Origin: Betaproteobacteria bacterium
Lineage (GTDB): Bacteria; Pseudomonadota; Gammaproteobacteria; Burkholderiales; Gallionellaceae
Direction of reading: 5' to 3'
Assembly (NCBI GenBank): GCA_021413765.1
Contig: JAIOPT010000144.1
Coordinates: forward strand, 1 to 39,054
Length of the DNA stretch: 39,054 nucleotides
Shown here one piece after another: positions 26,429 to 36,010 of the stretch (the stretch's first letter is position 1; each line of letters opens with the position of its first letter). The notes under the pieces were generated by a model, which saw only the letters and a list, made by a program, of their open reading frames with translations, was not told the origin of the DNA and made no database searches. Made by a program: the position numbers and the translations under genes.

Positions 26429-26445
26429 ACTATAAAGTCGGCCAT
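26429..26445. repeat. Inverted related copy of the 17-bp repeat
   Basis: CTATAAAGTCGGCCAT here is close to the reverse complement (CTTATAGAGTCGGCCAT) of the repeat at 16532 and 17383. It lies in the divergent intergenic region before the VOC gene, so it may be a recurring intergenic element or promoter-associated motif, or chance. Confidence 0.35.
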
Positions 26446-26537
26446 GCAATAGATCGATAGAATATCTGGAGTTGGGTGGGTTCATATCGGATATAAATCG
26501 CCCTAATTGGGAAGTTTTTACTATAGGAGAAATAACC

Positions 26538-26912
26538 ATGGTAAATCCATTCGTACATATAGAGCTGCAAACGGGCGATGTCGCCAAAGCAAAAGAGTTT
26601 TATTCAAAACTGTTTGATTGGAAGTTGGAGGATCTGCCCATGCCCGGCGGCAGTGGCACTTATACCATGATCAACGTAGGTGAAGGTACCGGTGGCGGAA
26701 TGATGACCAGCCCGGCTCCCGGCGTGCCGCCTCACTGGCTGGCTTATATCGGTGTAGACTATGTCGCTGCCAGTACCGCAAAGGCTAAGTCGCTTGGGGC
26801 AACAGTAATACAAGATGTTATGGCGGTAGGTAACTATGGTTGGATGAGTATCATTGTGGATCCTACCGGCGCTAAGTTTGCATTATGGAAAGAAAAAGCG
26901 AAGGAATCTTGA
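26538..26912 (+). CDS. VOC-fold (glyoxalase/bleomycin-resistance-like) protein
   Basis: 124 residues from ATG 26538, with AGGAGA 7 nt upstream; an in-frame upstream extension is rejected. Two beta-alpha-beta-beta-beta halves are visible: FVHIELQTGDVAKAKEFYSK..FDWKLEDL and WLAYIGVDYVAASTAKAKS..GATVIQDV..GWMSIIVDPTGAKFALWK. The second half ends in the typical DPTGA.FALW motif. The family includes metal-dependent lyases and dioxygenases as well as binding proteins. The specific substrate is unknown. It converges on glgA. Confidence 0.85.
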   Translation: MVNPFVHIELQTGDVAKAKEFYSKLFDWKLEDLPMPGGSGTYTMINVGEGTGGGMMTSPAPGVPPHWLAYIGVDYVAASTAKAKSLGATVIQDVMAVGNYGWMSIIVDPTGAKFALWKEKAKES

Positions 26913-26983
26913 GTTTTGTGTTGAAATTTGTTTAGGCTGCGGCATTTGTTCATCGAATTGGGTAGTAAGGCGATCAAGTGCAG

Positions 26984-28429
26984 TTATCGCCGCATCAAAT
27001 GTGTGTAGATGTCATGGTATGCGGTGGCACTCCGATTCCAGTCAAAATCCTTGACCATGCAATTGTGCTGCAATGCCTGCCAGGTTTTCTTGTCATGATA
27101 GGCCATAGAGGCACGTCGCGCCGTAGCCAACAGGCTGGATGCATCCATACTGTGGAAGACAAACCCGCTGGCAACGCCCTGTTCCAGTGAAGTTGCGTTG
27201 CAATCCAATACTGTGTCAATCAGGCCGCCAGTCGCATGCACCACGGGCGGCGTGCCATAGCGCTGGCTATACATCTGGTTTAGCCCACATGGCTCGAAAC
27301 GCGACGGCATTAAAAAAATGTCTGCGCCTGCTTCGATCAGATGTGACAAGGCCTCATCGAAGCCCACATAAGCACTGATCTGGCCGGAATATTGATGTGA
27401 AAGCTCCAGTGCAGTTCGTTGCATTTCCACATCGCCACTACCCAGCAATACCAGTTGCGCTGGTAAGGCGATCAATTGGGGTGCAATTTCCAGAACCAGA
27501 TCTACACCCTTCTGAGGGGTAAATCGACTCACTAATCCGAACAAGGGCAGGTCGGGATCGATATGCAATCCCATATGTTTTTGTAACGCACGTTTGTTGG
27601 CGGACTTTCCGCTTATATCAGTGACATCATAAGAATGAACAAGGTTTGGGTCGGTGGCGGGATTCCACTCTGTGGTATCGATACCATTCAGAATGCCTGT
27701 CAAAACTTCCCGTCGGTAAGCGAGCAGGCCCTGTAGGCCGAATCCCAGCGCATCGGTCTGAATTTCATTGGCATAAGACGGACTCACGGTAGTGATGTGA
27801 TCGGCGTAATACAAACCTGCCTTCATGAAGGACAGGTTGTCGTAAAACTCTACACCGTCAGGTTGAAAACACTCAGCGGGCAAGCCCAATTCCGCAACCA
27901 TTTGCGGCGGGAATACGCCTTGAAATGCAAGATTATGCACAGTCATTACACAAGGTGCCGCACCATCAGAAAAATGCAGATAAGCCGGGGTTAGTCCGGT
28001 TTGCCAGTCATTGCAATGAACTATATCGGGCCTCCAGTCAAGTGGAGAATCCGCACAGCTCAGCAATGCCGCAATTTTTGATAGCAACCCAAATCGTAGG
28101 GCGTTGTCGGGCCAGTCGAGACCGTGTTCATCCTGATATGCTCCTCCACCGCGCTCGTACAACTCGGCACATTCAATCACAAACAGCATTACGCCATTAG
28201 GCAACGAACCAGCCAGCAGCCGTGCTACAGGAAAACTGGTCTGAATGGAAATTTCGGTAGCAGCCTGAAGATGCGGCAACGCTTTTAAAACTTGCGGATA
28301 ACCTGGCAGCAATATGCGTACATCCACTCCCATTCCGTGTAGCGCCGCCGGAAGCGCGGCGCTGACATCGGCCAAACCGCCAGTTTTGATGAGTGGTGCG
28401 ACTTCAGATGTGGCAAACAATACCCGCAT
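26984..28429 (-). CDS. glgA: Glycogen (starch) synthase, ADP-glucose type
   Basis: 481 residues from ATG 28429, where the conserved MRVLFATSEVAPLIKTGGLA begins; an upstream in-frame extension is not used. GlgA (GT5) elongates alpha-1,4-glucan from ADP-glucose. KTGGLADV near residue 15 binds the donor pyrophosphate. GLVSRFTPQKGVDLVLE and MPSRFEPCGLNQMYSQRYG, the latter with the retaining-GT Glu, are intact. It lies 188 nt downstream of glgP on the same strand. glgB, glgC and glgX are not in this window. Confidence 0.95.
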   Translation of the reverse strand: MRVLFATSEVAPLIKTGGLADVSAALPAALHGMGVDVRILLPGYPQVLKALPHLQAATEISIQTSFPVARLLAGSLPNGVMLFVIECAELYERGGGAYQDEHGLDWPDNALRFGLLSKIAALLSCADSPLDWRPDIVHCNDWQTGLTPAYLHFSDGAAPCVMTVHNLAFQGVFPPQMVAELGLPAECFQPDGVEFYDNLSFMKAGLYYADHITTVSPSYANEIQTDALGFGLQGLLAYRREVLTGILNGIDTTEWNPATDPNLVHSYDVTDISGKSANKRALQKHMGLHIDPDLPLFGLVSRFTPQKGVDLVLEIAPQLIALPAQLVLLGSGDVEMQRTALELSHQYSGQISAYVGFDEALSHLIEAGADIFLMPSRFEPCGLNQMYSQRYGTPPVVHATGGLIDTVLDCNATSLEQGVASGFVFHSMDASSLLATARRASMAYHDKKTWQALQHNCMVKDFDWNRSATAYHDIYTHLMRR

Positions 28430-28617
28430 CGTTATTCCAATTTCAATCCTAAGGTGAAACAAGTCAACGACGAACGAGTGAGGCTGAAATCTCCAGCTTT
28501 GGTGAAGGCTAACCTTGGTGATGAAGGTGATCCACTAAAAATGGTGAAAGCAACATTACACAAACTAAAAAAAAGCGAGGTAATCAAGACAGTGCCACCT
28601 ATGAAGTGCAATTGGAG

Positions 28618-31176
28618 TTACAGCCAGCGCATTAAGCCCATCTCGAACAGATGCGTCAGCATTTCGTGGCGCGGATAAACCCGTATGCGATATTCAAGCT
28701 TGCCACATAGTTCTGGTGTCAATTCCAGCGCATAAACATGTTCGTCCGCTTCTGTATTAAGTTCTTGTGCTATAAACTGGTAGCGCATTGACTGCTTGAG
28801 TTTTTCCTTATTGTATGAATGACCAATCAACATTTCGACCACCACGTCAGCAGGCTTAAGGCCATTCAGGTTGACGCTCACTTCAAAGTGTACGTCTTCT
28901 CTGAACATAATGCTTTGTTTGGGGGTGCCCAAGCGCCGTATTGTTAGGCCGGGCCAAGCTTTACGTACAGTATTTTTCCAAGCCGACATTTGACGCGCAC
29001 CTTCGAAGGCAGTATCGCAATACTTGCGATACTGCCGTGTGGCTGGCAAGTAAGTTTTAGCAACGTATTCGCCCACCATACGTGTGGAATTGAAGCTCGG
29101 CAGCAAGGTTGCAATAGAGCGCTTGGACATCTTTACCCATTCCGGCGAATAGCCCATCTTGTTGTGCTTGTAGTAAGTTGGAATGACCTTATCCTGCAAT
29201 AGCTCATAGAGCGTTTGGCTTTCTTCACGGTTACGCTGCACTTCAGGTAAAAGCTCTGAAACTGGTTTGATTGCCCAGCCATTCTCGCCATCGTAACCTT
29301 CATCCCACCAGCCATCTAGTACTGACAAGTTAAGTACTCCATTCATGGCTGCCTTCATGCCTGAAGTGCCGCTTGCCTCAAGTGGATACAGAGGGGTGTT
29401 CAACCACACATCTACCCCGGCCACCATACGACGTGCAAGCCGCAGGTCGTAGCCTTCCAGCATCAGAATTTTTCCTTCAAATTCCGGCATGCGTGAAATT
29501 TTTGTTACTTGTCGAATAAGATCCTGCCCCGGGATATCTGCGGGGTGTGCCTTGCCGGCAAAAATGAATAACACCGGGCGTTCAGGATCTTGCATGATCT
29601 GACGCAGCCAATCCAGATCTTGGAATAATAATGCAGCACGCTTATATGTTGCGAAACGGCGAGCAAAGCCGATTGTGAGCACATTCGGATTGGCTGGATC
29701 TGCATATTTCAAAATGCGATCAAGATGTGCTTCAGAACCGTGATTGCGGAAATGTTGCTGACTGATGCGATAACGGATTAACTGCAGCATTCTCGATTTG
29801 AGTGACTCGCGCACGCTCCAGAACTGATGGTCCGGAATACTGTCGACCCGCTCCCAGAAACTGGCATCTGCTACATGCTGACTCCAGTCCCAACCGAGGT
29901 ATCGCACAAACACCTCCGACCATTCCTTGGCCAGAAATGTAGGCATATGCACCCCATTAGTAATGTGGCTCATGGGATTATCTTCTTGTTCAATTTCTGG
30001 CCACATTTCGGCGCAAATTTTGGCAGAAATTTTGCCATGGATTCGTGATACGCCATTTTGAAAACGCGAACAATTGATTGCCAACGCGGTCATATTAAAA
30101 TCTGGTGTACTCGATACATTCCCCAAGGCAAGAAATTCATCACGGCTGATTTTTAATTGCGGAAAATAATTTTCAAAGTAATGCATCATCATGCCGTAGT
30201 CGAAATGATCATGACCGGCTGGTACGGGAGTGTGCGTTGTGAAGACGGTATGTGCAGCAACTGCTTCGAGTGCGGCTGAAAACTCTATACCTTGTTCCGC
30301 CAGGATGCGGATGCGTTCCAGCAGCAAGAAAGCGGCATGACCTTCATTGATATGCCATACGCTCGGTTTGATGCCCATTTCCCCAAGAGCGCGAGCCCCA
30401 CCGATTCCGAGCACGATTTCCTGCTCAATACGAATGGACTTGTCGCCGCCATAAAGATGGTGGGTGATGGCACGATCTTGCTGTGAATTTTCATCAAGAT
30501 CAGTGTCCAGCAAATAGATAGTGACATTGCCGACACGCGCTTTCCATACCTTAATTGCTACTCTGCGTCCCGGTAAATCCACGCTTACATGAACCTCAGA
30601 GCCATCGCTATTCAATACCGGTGAAATAGGCAGGCTCTCGAATTCAGAGTCAGTATAAATGGCCTTTTGGTTGCCATCACCATCTATGGTCTGATGGAAA
30701 TAACCTTGGCGATAAAGCAGGCCTACGCCGACAAAGGGCAAATGCAGGTCGCTGGCGGACTTGCAGTGGTCACCTGCCAAAATTCCCAAACCGCCGGAAT
30801 AAATTGGAAAGCTTTCGTGAAACCCAAACTCGGCACAAAAATAGGCAATTAGATCGTTTTCCGCAAACCCTTCAGCATGACTATTGCGCACTGGCTTAGT
30901 ATGATAACTATCATAAGCTGATAATGTGCGATGGTATTGATCCAAAAAAATCTGATCTTCCGAGGCCGTTATCAGGCACTGTTCGTCCACACATCGTAGA
31001 AAAGCTTTCGGGTTTTGACCTACCTCATCCCACAGTTTGCGTTGAATATAAGAGAATAAATCACGTGTAGGCAGATCCCAGCTATACCATAGATTATTTG
31101 CCAGTTCTTCAAGCCGAGCTAAACGGGCTGGTATTTTAGGTCTGACTTCCAAGATATGAGGCGTGCTTTTATACAT
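28618..31176 (-). CDS. glgP: Alpha-glucan (glycogen/maltodextrin) phosphorylase
   Basis: 852 residues. The enzyme releases glucose-1-phosphate from alpha-1,4-glucans using PLP (GT35). It is the bacterial TIGR02094-like type, with the N-terminal segment RLARLEELANNLWYSWDLP rather than the E. coli GlgP/MalP architecture. The PLP lysine lies in ASGTSGMKAAMNG, followed by GWWDEGYDGENGW. Also clear are YSGGLGILAGDH near the N-terminus and HINEGHAAF. A good ribosome-binding site (AGGAAATC) precedes ATG 31176. It is upstream of glgA in the same orientation, so synthesis and breakdown are probably co-expressed. Confidence 0.95.
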   Translation of the reverse strand: MYKSTPHILEVRPKIPARLARLEELANNLWYSWDLPTRDLFSYIQRKLWDEVGQNPKAFLRCVDEQCLITASEDQIFLDQYHRTLSAYDSYHTKPVRNSHAEGFAENDLIAYFCAEFGFHESFPIYSGGLGILAGDHCKSASDLHLPFVGVGLLYRQGYFHQTIDGDGNQKAIYTDSEFESLPISPVLNSDGSEVHVSVDLPGRRVAIKVWKARVGNVTIYLLDTDLDENSQQDRAITHHLYGGDKSIRIEQEIVLGIGGARALGEMGIKPSVWHINEGHAAFLLLERIRILAEQGIEFSAALEAVAAHTVFTTHTPVPAGHDHFDYGMMMHYFENYFPQLKISRDEFLALGNVSSTPDFNMTALAINCSRFQNGVSRIHGKISAKICAEMWPEIEQEDNPMSHITNGVHMPTFLAKEWSEVFVRYLGWDWSQHVADASFWERVDSIPDHQFWSVRESLKSRMLQLIRYRISQQHFRNHGSEAHLDRILKYADPANPNVLTIGFARRFATYKRAALLFQDLDWLRQIMQDPERPVLFIFAGKAHPADIPGQDLIRQVTKISRMPEFEGKILMLEGYDLRLARRMVAGVDVWLNTPLYPLEASGTSGMKAAMNGVLNLSVLDGWWDEGYDGENGWAIKPVSELLPEVQRNREESQTLYELLQDKVIPTYYKHNKMGYSPEWVKMSKRSIATLLPSFNSTRMVGEYVAKTYLPATRQYRKYCDTAFEGARQMSAWKNTVRKAWPGLTIRRLGTPKQSIMFREDVHFEVSVNLNGLKPADVVVEMLIGHSYNKEKLKQSMRYQFIAQELNTEADEHVYALELTPELCGKLEYRIRVYPRHEMLTHLFEMGLMRWL

Positions 31177-31494
31177 GATTTCCTGTTATCGGTGAGTGCA
31201 TTGGGCAAGGTACCCAACACTGCTAAGGTTTAATATTGGGGCCCAAACGGTAGAATGGATGGTGTTTTCTTCCTCAACGCTAAACGCAGCGTAGAGGCGT
31301 ATCTTAAGTTGCGTGTTTAATGCAATTTATGTTTATGCCTCCAGATTATGCCCTAATGCGTAACGCTTAGAGCAATCGAGTCATAAAGCTAGATTATATG
31401 CCAAGAATAAGACCGCTACCATATGCAGCCGTCTGTTTTTGTTGAAAATTACAATTTAATAAAATGATTTTAAAAAACTATTTGTGTGGAAACA
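31177..31494. other. Intergenic region upstream of glgP
   Basis: 318 bases between the 3' end of the PEP-CTERM gene and glgP, both minus strand. No gene or clear repeat was found. The segment nearest the PEP-CTERM gene is AT-rich (about 31435-31490) and has no strong hairpin. The glgP promoter presumably lies at its left end. Confidence 0.4.
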
Positions 31495-32325
31495 TCAAAT
31501 CCTGACCACGTTGAATTTATGATAGCGAAAACCAATCAACCCTAAACCTGCGAGTAGTAATAAACCACTGCTCGGCTCGGATATAGCAGAAACCGCTGAA
31601 ACTTCGGCATCCCAATAGTGCGGAAGCGTATCCCATGGATTGGGCAGGGTGTCATCCGTAATATACAGATAACCCACATTACGGTCTGCTGCAAGCGCTA
31701 CATTAGCAAGCATGGCTGTCTCATCAGTAACGTTATATAACAAATGTGCGAAATGATCAGCCGTGTAATTACTTGTCCAAGTATCAGGTGTAAAGGCATC
31801 GTACCCCGTCTGATTTTCGAAAGTGACCAGTACATCTGCAGCAGTCAAATACGACTCTAGAGTATTGGTGCCGGGGTTTCCAAAAATGCGATATCCCGGA
31901 TTGGTTGATTTGATGCTGTTGTAAAGTGACTGGTAGTAGGCAAGATCACCTGACGTATTGGACATTTCATCAAGAAATATGCCGTCAATATTATAAAAGC
32001 TGGAATAGCTCGCGACCGCTGATAGCACATCTGCCTGAGAACGTGCACCATAACTGGTATGAGCATAGCCCACCACTTTGCCGCCAGCCGCCCGAAATGC
32101 ATCAACCGCTGTTGTGTAGTCGGAATTAACTGAAAGCCCAAGGCCGCTATCAGGATTCATGATGGCAGTAATACTCACTTGCCCAGCAGCTGCCGTCATT
32201 TCATCCCAGAAACTTTGGTTAGAATCAGAGGAAGGATAAAAATAAGCAGGTAGAAGTATGTTAACGGCATGTGCATTAAAGCTTAGTAGCAGTCCTACTA
32301 GAAAACTGAATACTAAATTTTTCAT
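31495..32325 (-). CDS. Secreted spherulin-4-like protein with PEP-CTERM sorting signal
   Basis: 276 residues from ATG 32325, which gives a clean signal peptide (MKNLVFSFLVGLLLSFNAHA, cleavage after AHA); the longer frame begins at a TTG. The body matches the spherulin-4 family, a TIM-barrel related to glycan hydrolases such as fungal Sph3 (VNILLPAYFYPSS, GKVVGYAHTSYGAR, FYNIDGIFLDEMS with paired acidic residues, GYRIFGNPGT). The C-terminus is a PEP-CTERM signal: SEP, a hydrophobic helix (SGLLLLAGLGLIGF), then basic residues. This directs processing by an exosortase, linked in such bacteria to exopolysaccharide. A role in trimming an amino-sugar matrix polymer is an inference. No exosortase gene is in the window. 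Confidence 0.82.
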   Translation of the reverse strand: MKNLVFSFLVGLLLSFNAHAVNILLPAYFYPSSDSNQSFWDEMTAAAGQVSITAIMNPDSGLGLSVNSDYTTAVDAFRAAGGKVVGYAHTSYGARSQADVLSAVASYSSFYNIDGIFLDEMSNTSGDLAYYQSLYNSIKSTNPGYRIFGNPGTNTLESYLTAADVLVTFENQTGYDAFTPDTWTSNYTADHFAHLLYNVTDETAMLANVALAADRNVGYLYITDDTLPNPWDTLPHYWDAEVSAVSAISEPSSGLLLLAGLGLIGFRYHKFNVVRI

Positions 32326-32520
32326 TTTTAATCGAATTTTTTGAGCAAAGGATAAATGATTGATCCTTATCAGGAAAACTGCCGAGATTTTCTTTAGCAC
32401 TTTAATTTTCAAACGCGGGAATCATATCACTGATATTACACCGCCAATCCTTTTCCAACACCTCTCCCGCAATGCTGGCAGATCAGCTATCAGTTCCAAT
32501 AGCGCAATATTGCCAAGTCA

Positions 32521-33300
32521 TTACATATGCCAGATAAAAAGAGTGGAATCATGCAGGTCATCCACCTGCACGGTTTCATGGTGTGCTTGATCAAGTATGG
32601 TAAAGGTGCTGCTGATAAAAATTGTGCCAGGACGCATTTCGGCACGTGCCTTGTGCCAGAGCTTTTCCATCGGTACTGGTGAGAGGTAGGCAAACACCAC
32701 GTCGTATTGCGACAAATCGCAGTCCCATAAACTTCCCCATTGCACTTGGCAGTTGAGGTGCCTGCCCAGCCTGATACGCAACCAACTCCAGAAAAACGGT
32801 AAGGGTGCTGCCTCAACGCCGATGTATCGTCCGTCCGGGCGAACGCTGGCAAGATGCGTCAATACCCCACCCAAACCAGAACCCAAGTCAATGAAGGTGA
32901 AACCCGCATCAGCTTTTGCAGCAGGCAGCAAGTGCTCCAAGGCATGCCACACTTTATGGCTGGAAAGATACAGCGGCACTTGTGTGCGAAAAGTGCTCCA
33001 ATACACAAGCAGTAATATCAGAAATGCGCCGAGGAAAAGAGTAGGCGGCAATTCGACTGCGAGCATCAGCACCAAGGCTGGCGCGAACAGCAGTTGGATG
33101 ACCAGCCACCATTTGGCAAGTCCGGCAAAGAAACTGAACGTTGCGGCGAGCAGACCGCAAAGCAAGGCAAATAGCAACGGCGAGTCGTACCGCCCAATAA
33201 CGTTAACCGTTAGCAGCATAAGCACTACTGCTGCTGATTGCAGTAGTAGTGCAGCGACGGAAGGCGGGAGTTTTTTGAGCAGGCGCCGCATAGTTAACAT
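32521..33300 (-). CDS. Membrane-anchored class I SAM-dependent methyltransferase
   Basis: 259 residues; ATG 33300 is used, and ATG 33291 is also possible. The first 100 residues form about four hydrophobic helices (VAALLLQSAAVVLMLLTVNV, LLFALLCGLLAATFSFFAGL, WLVIQLLFAPALVLMLAVEL, LFLGAFLILLLVYW). A cytoplasmic Rossmann domain follows, with SAM motif FIDLGSGLGGVLTHLA (about 136-151), YIGVEAAPLP and YDVVFAYLSPVPM. The substrate is unknown. Similar proteins in betaproteobacteria are annotated only as methyltransferase-domain proteins. Confidence 0.75.
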   Translation of the reverse strand: MLTMRRLLKKLPPSVAALLLQSAAVVLMLLTVNVIGRYDSPLLFALLCGLLAATFSFFAGLAKWWLVIQLLFAPALVLMLAVELPPTLFLGAFLILLLVYWSTFRTQVPLYLSSHKVWHALEHLLPAAKADAGFTFIDLGSGLGGVLTHLASVRPDGRYIGVEAAPLPFFWSWLRIRLGRHLNCQVQWGSLWDCDLSQYDVVFAYLSPVPMEKLWHKARAEMRPGTIFISSTFTILDQAHHETVQVDDLHDSTLFIWHM

Positions 33301-33452
33301 ACATTGCTATAAATCTGATGATTATAGTAAGCCAGAAACGTATTTGAGGGCTGGCTGACCATACTTATAGCCGGTCATATTTACATATAAACCAGGTGCA
33401 GCTGTTATGTAATATCCAGCCTATTCCACAGAAGACGGCCACTACTCGTGCA

Positions 33453-35675
33453 TCAAACTTGCGCTATAAATTTTTCGAATTCTTCCTGAGGCAGTGGTCG
33501 GCTAAATAGATATCCCTGATAGGCATGGCAGCCGTGTAAATTGAGAAAGTCTAGCTGCGTTTCGACTTCAACGCCCTCGGCAATGACATTCAAACCAAAT
33601 GTGCGTCCCATGAGGATGATGGCCTGCACAAGGGCTGCATTGCTGGAATTGTCGTTCAGATCGCGTATGAAGGATTGATCGATTTTCAACTGATCCAGCG
33701 GTAGTTGTTTTAGATAGGCGAGTGAGGAATAAGCGGTGCCGAAGTCATCCATCGAAAAGCTGATGCCGAGCGCCTTGAGAGCATTCATCTTAGCAACGGT
33801 ATCACTAAGATTGTCGACTAGCAGGCTCTCAGTCAGCTCAATTTTCAGAAGTGCCGGATTGATACCGGTTGTGGAGATGGCCTGCTGCACCTGCTCGACG
33901 AAATCTGGCTGGCGCAATTCGAGCGCACTGGCATTGAGGGAGAGTTGCAGGTTGCTGGTGGCCGGATTGTCGGCCCAGACTCTGAGTTGAGCGCACGCTG
34001 TTTGCAGTACCCACAATCCAATCGGTACGATCAGGCCGGTTTTTTCAGCCAGCGGAATAAATTGTTCGGGAAGAATCAGGCCACGTTCGGGATGTACCCA
34101 GCGCAGCAATGCCTCGGCGCCGATGGCCCGGCGCTTACTGTCTACCTGTATCTGGTAGTAGAGGCGCAGTTGCTTGCGTCCCAGTGCGTGGCGCAGATCG
34201 CTTTCAAGCGCGCTACGTTCGACCAACGTCGCCTGCATTTCGGGGTCGAAGAAACGTACGTTGTTGCGCCCCTCTTTTTTGGCATGGTACATCGCAAAGT
34301 CGGAGTATTTGAGCAGCTCATCGATTGAAGCTTCATGGCCGTAAAATAAGCTGACCCCGATACTGGCGGTGGTCCATAATTCAAGACCCTGAGCTACGAA
34401 GGGCCCTGCAACGGCTTCGCGTATTTTTTCGCCTATCAAGCCTGCCTGAATGGCAGCTTCCTGAATATTGTCGCTCAAATTTTCCAGCATCAATACGAAC
34501 TCGTCGCCGCCTAATCGTGTCACAGTATCGCCTTCACGCACGTTGGCATTAAGGCGGTGTGCGATTTCAACCAGCAGCAAGTCGCCAACATAGTGACCGC
34601 GCGTATCGTTGAGGTTCTTAAAATTATCCAAATCCAGGAACAGAAGGGCGCCATAATGCTTGCTGCGATTGCTGGCAGCGAGCACCTGCCTCAGACGGTC
34701 AAGTAGCATGCGGCGGTTGGGCAGCTGGGTGAGTAAATCATAATAGGCCAACCGGTGTATCTCGGCCGATGACTCGGGGTTGCTGGTGATATCGGAAAAG
34801 GTTCCGACGTAATGAGTGATGTGTCCATCGGACGCAGTGACGGCAGTAATGGTCAGCCAATCGGCATAAATTTTGCCGTTTTTGCGTTTATTCCATATCT
34901 CGCCCTGCCAGTAGCTCTGCTCATTCAGGGTTGTCCACATGCATTGGTAAAAATCCTTGTCATGCCGTCCGGAACTCAGCAGCGCTGGTGTCTTCCCCAC
35001 CGCTTCTTCCGCACGGTAACCTGTGAGGCGGGTGAAGGCATTGTTTACCCGCTGGATGACTCCGTTAGCATCGGTCACCATGATCCCCTCCTGTGACTCG
35101 AAGGCGATGGCGGCAATGCGCAGCGCTTCTTCAGCATGCTTTTGCTCGCTAATATCGTTAAATGCGATGCGCACTGAGTGCCCGCCATTGCCAGCCTTTA
35201 TGTGCAGGCAGTCCAGATGCGCATGAAAGTTTTGACCATTGCTGTGCTTAAGTACCAATTCACAAATCTGCCGCTCATCATGTTGTAAAACGCTCACGAA
35301 AAAGCGATCCCAGCGGCTGATGTCTTCTTCTGCGACAAAATGCGTGAAATGGCGTAGCAGTAATTTTTTGCGCTCGATTCCAAACAGTGCGGCGCCGATG
35401 AGATTTACTTCGGCGACCAGGGATTCGTTGGTGAGAGTAAGGTAACCAACAGGGGCGAAGTCATAAAGATCAATGTAGCGATCACGAGATTGTTCCAGTT
35501 CAATCTGCGCTTGCCGCAACTCCTCGTTCTGCATCTCCAGTTCAACCTGATACACCTGGAGCTCGTGCAGAATTTCCTCGACAGGACGAAGCGTCCCGCC
35601 CTTCTCAGGGTTGCGGACAAGTTGCGTTTCAGCTTTCGTGCGTAGTTGATCTTGCCCGCTGCGCTTCTTGCTCAT
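33453..35675 (-). CDS. PAS-PAS-GGDEF-EAL cyclic-di-GMP turnover protein
   Basis: 740 residues from ATG 35675 (the open frame reaches a TTG at 35702). A coiled N-terminal segment (VEEILHELQVYQVELEMQNE) and two PAS sensor domains (about 60-180 and 190-310) are followed by GGDEF (about 330-480) and EAL (about 495-735). The diguanylate-cyclase site RLGGDEFVLML is intact, as are the phosphodiesterase residues in GAEALLRW, NASALELRQ, MDDFGTAYSS, KIDQSFIRD and AEGVE. Both activities are possible, and the balance cannot be told from sequence. No membrane helix is present, so it is cytosolic. A likely influence on exopolysaccharide or biofilm is inferred from the family. Confidence 0.93.
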   Translation of the reverse strand: MSKKRSGQDQLRTKAETQLVRNPEKGGTLRPVEEILHELQVYQVELEMQNEELRQAQIELEQSRDRYIDLYDFAPVGYLTLTNESLVAEVNLIGAALFGIERKKLLLRHFTHFVAEEDISRWDRFFVSVLQHDERQICELVLKHSNGQNFHAHLDCLHIKAGNGGHSVRIAFNDISEQKHAEEALRIAAIAFESQEGIMVTDANGVIQRVNNAFTRLTGYRAEEAVGKTPALLSSGRHDKDFYQCMWTTLNEQSYWQGEIWNKRKNGKIYADWLTITAVTASDGHITHYVGTFSDITSNPESSAEIHRLAYYDLLTQLPNRRMLLDRLRQVLAASNRSKHYGALLFLDLDNFKNLNDTRGHYVGDLLLVEIAHRLNANVREGDTVTRLGGDEFVLMLENLSDNIQEAAIQAGLIGEKIREAVAGPFVAQGLELWTTASIGVSLFYGHEASIDELLKYSDFAMYHAKKEGRNNVRFFDPEMQATLVERSALESDLRHALGRKQLRLYYQIQVDSKRRAIGAEALLRWVHPERGLILPEQFIPLAEKTGLIVPIGLWVLQTACAQLRVWADNPATSNLQLSLNASALELRQPDFVEQVQQAISTTGINPALLKIELTESLLVDNLSDTVAKMNALKALGISFSMDDFGTAYSSLAYLKQLPLDQLKIDQSFIRDLNDNSSNAALVQAIILMGRTFGLNVIAEGVEVETQLDFLNLHGCHAYQGYLFSRPLPQEEFEKFIAQV

Positions 35676-36010
35676 GTGCTTTTCTGGTAGTAGCCCGGCC
35701 AAATCCGGTTTTGGATAGGGGCGAATAAATTCGTCAAGTGTACGCCCTTTTCATTCAGATACCTATAACTGCTGTTCTGCTGGTTTGTGGGCTTGAAGTT
35801 GGATGACGAAGTATGGGATACCACAGTATTTCGCCATAGCCGTGACAGGTTATTCACACATGAAGTAACTAAAATGTTTCTCGAGCAGATCAAGGCGCAA
35901 GCAAGTGCGGTGAATTGCTGTCAAAGGAGCACTTTTCGACTGATAACACTTTACTTGATGTAGCTGCATCAAACAAGAGCTTCGACGAGCAATTGCGGTA
36001 CAGCATTTAA
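35676..36010. other. Intergenic region, no gene seen
   Basis: 335 bases between the KefB-type antiporter gene (3' end) and the GGDEF/EAL gene (5' end), both minus strand. No RNA gene, repeat or convincing promoter was found. The frame at 35672-35893 lacks a ribosome-binding site and a recognisable product. Confidence 0.4.

Noticed and set aside
28454-28678. Plus-strand frame between glgA and glgP
   Set aside because: It overlaps the 3' end of glgP and the region upstream of glgA, and has no ribosome-binding site or recognisable product.
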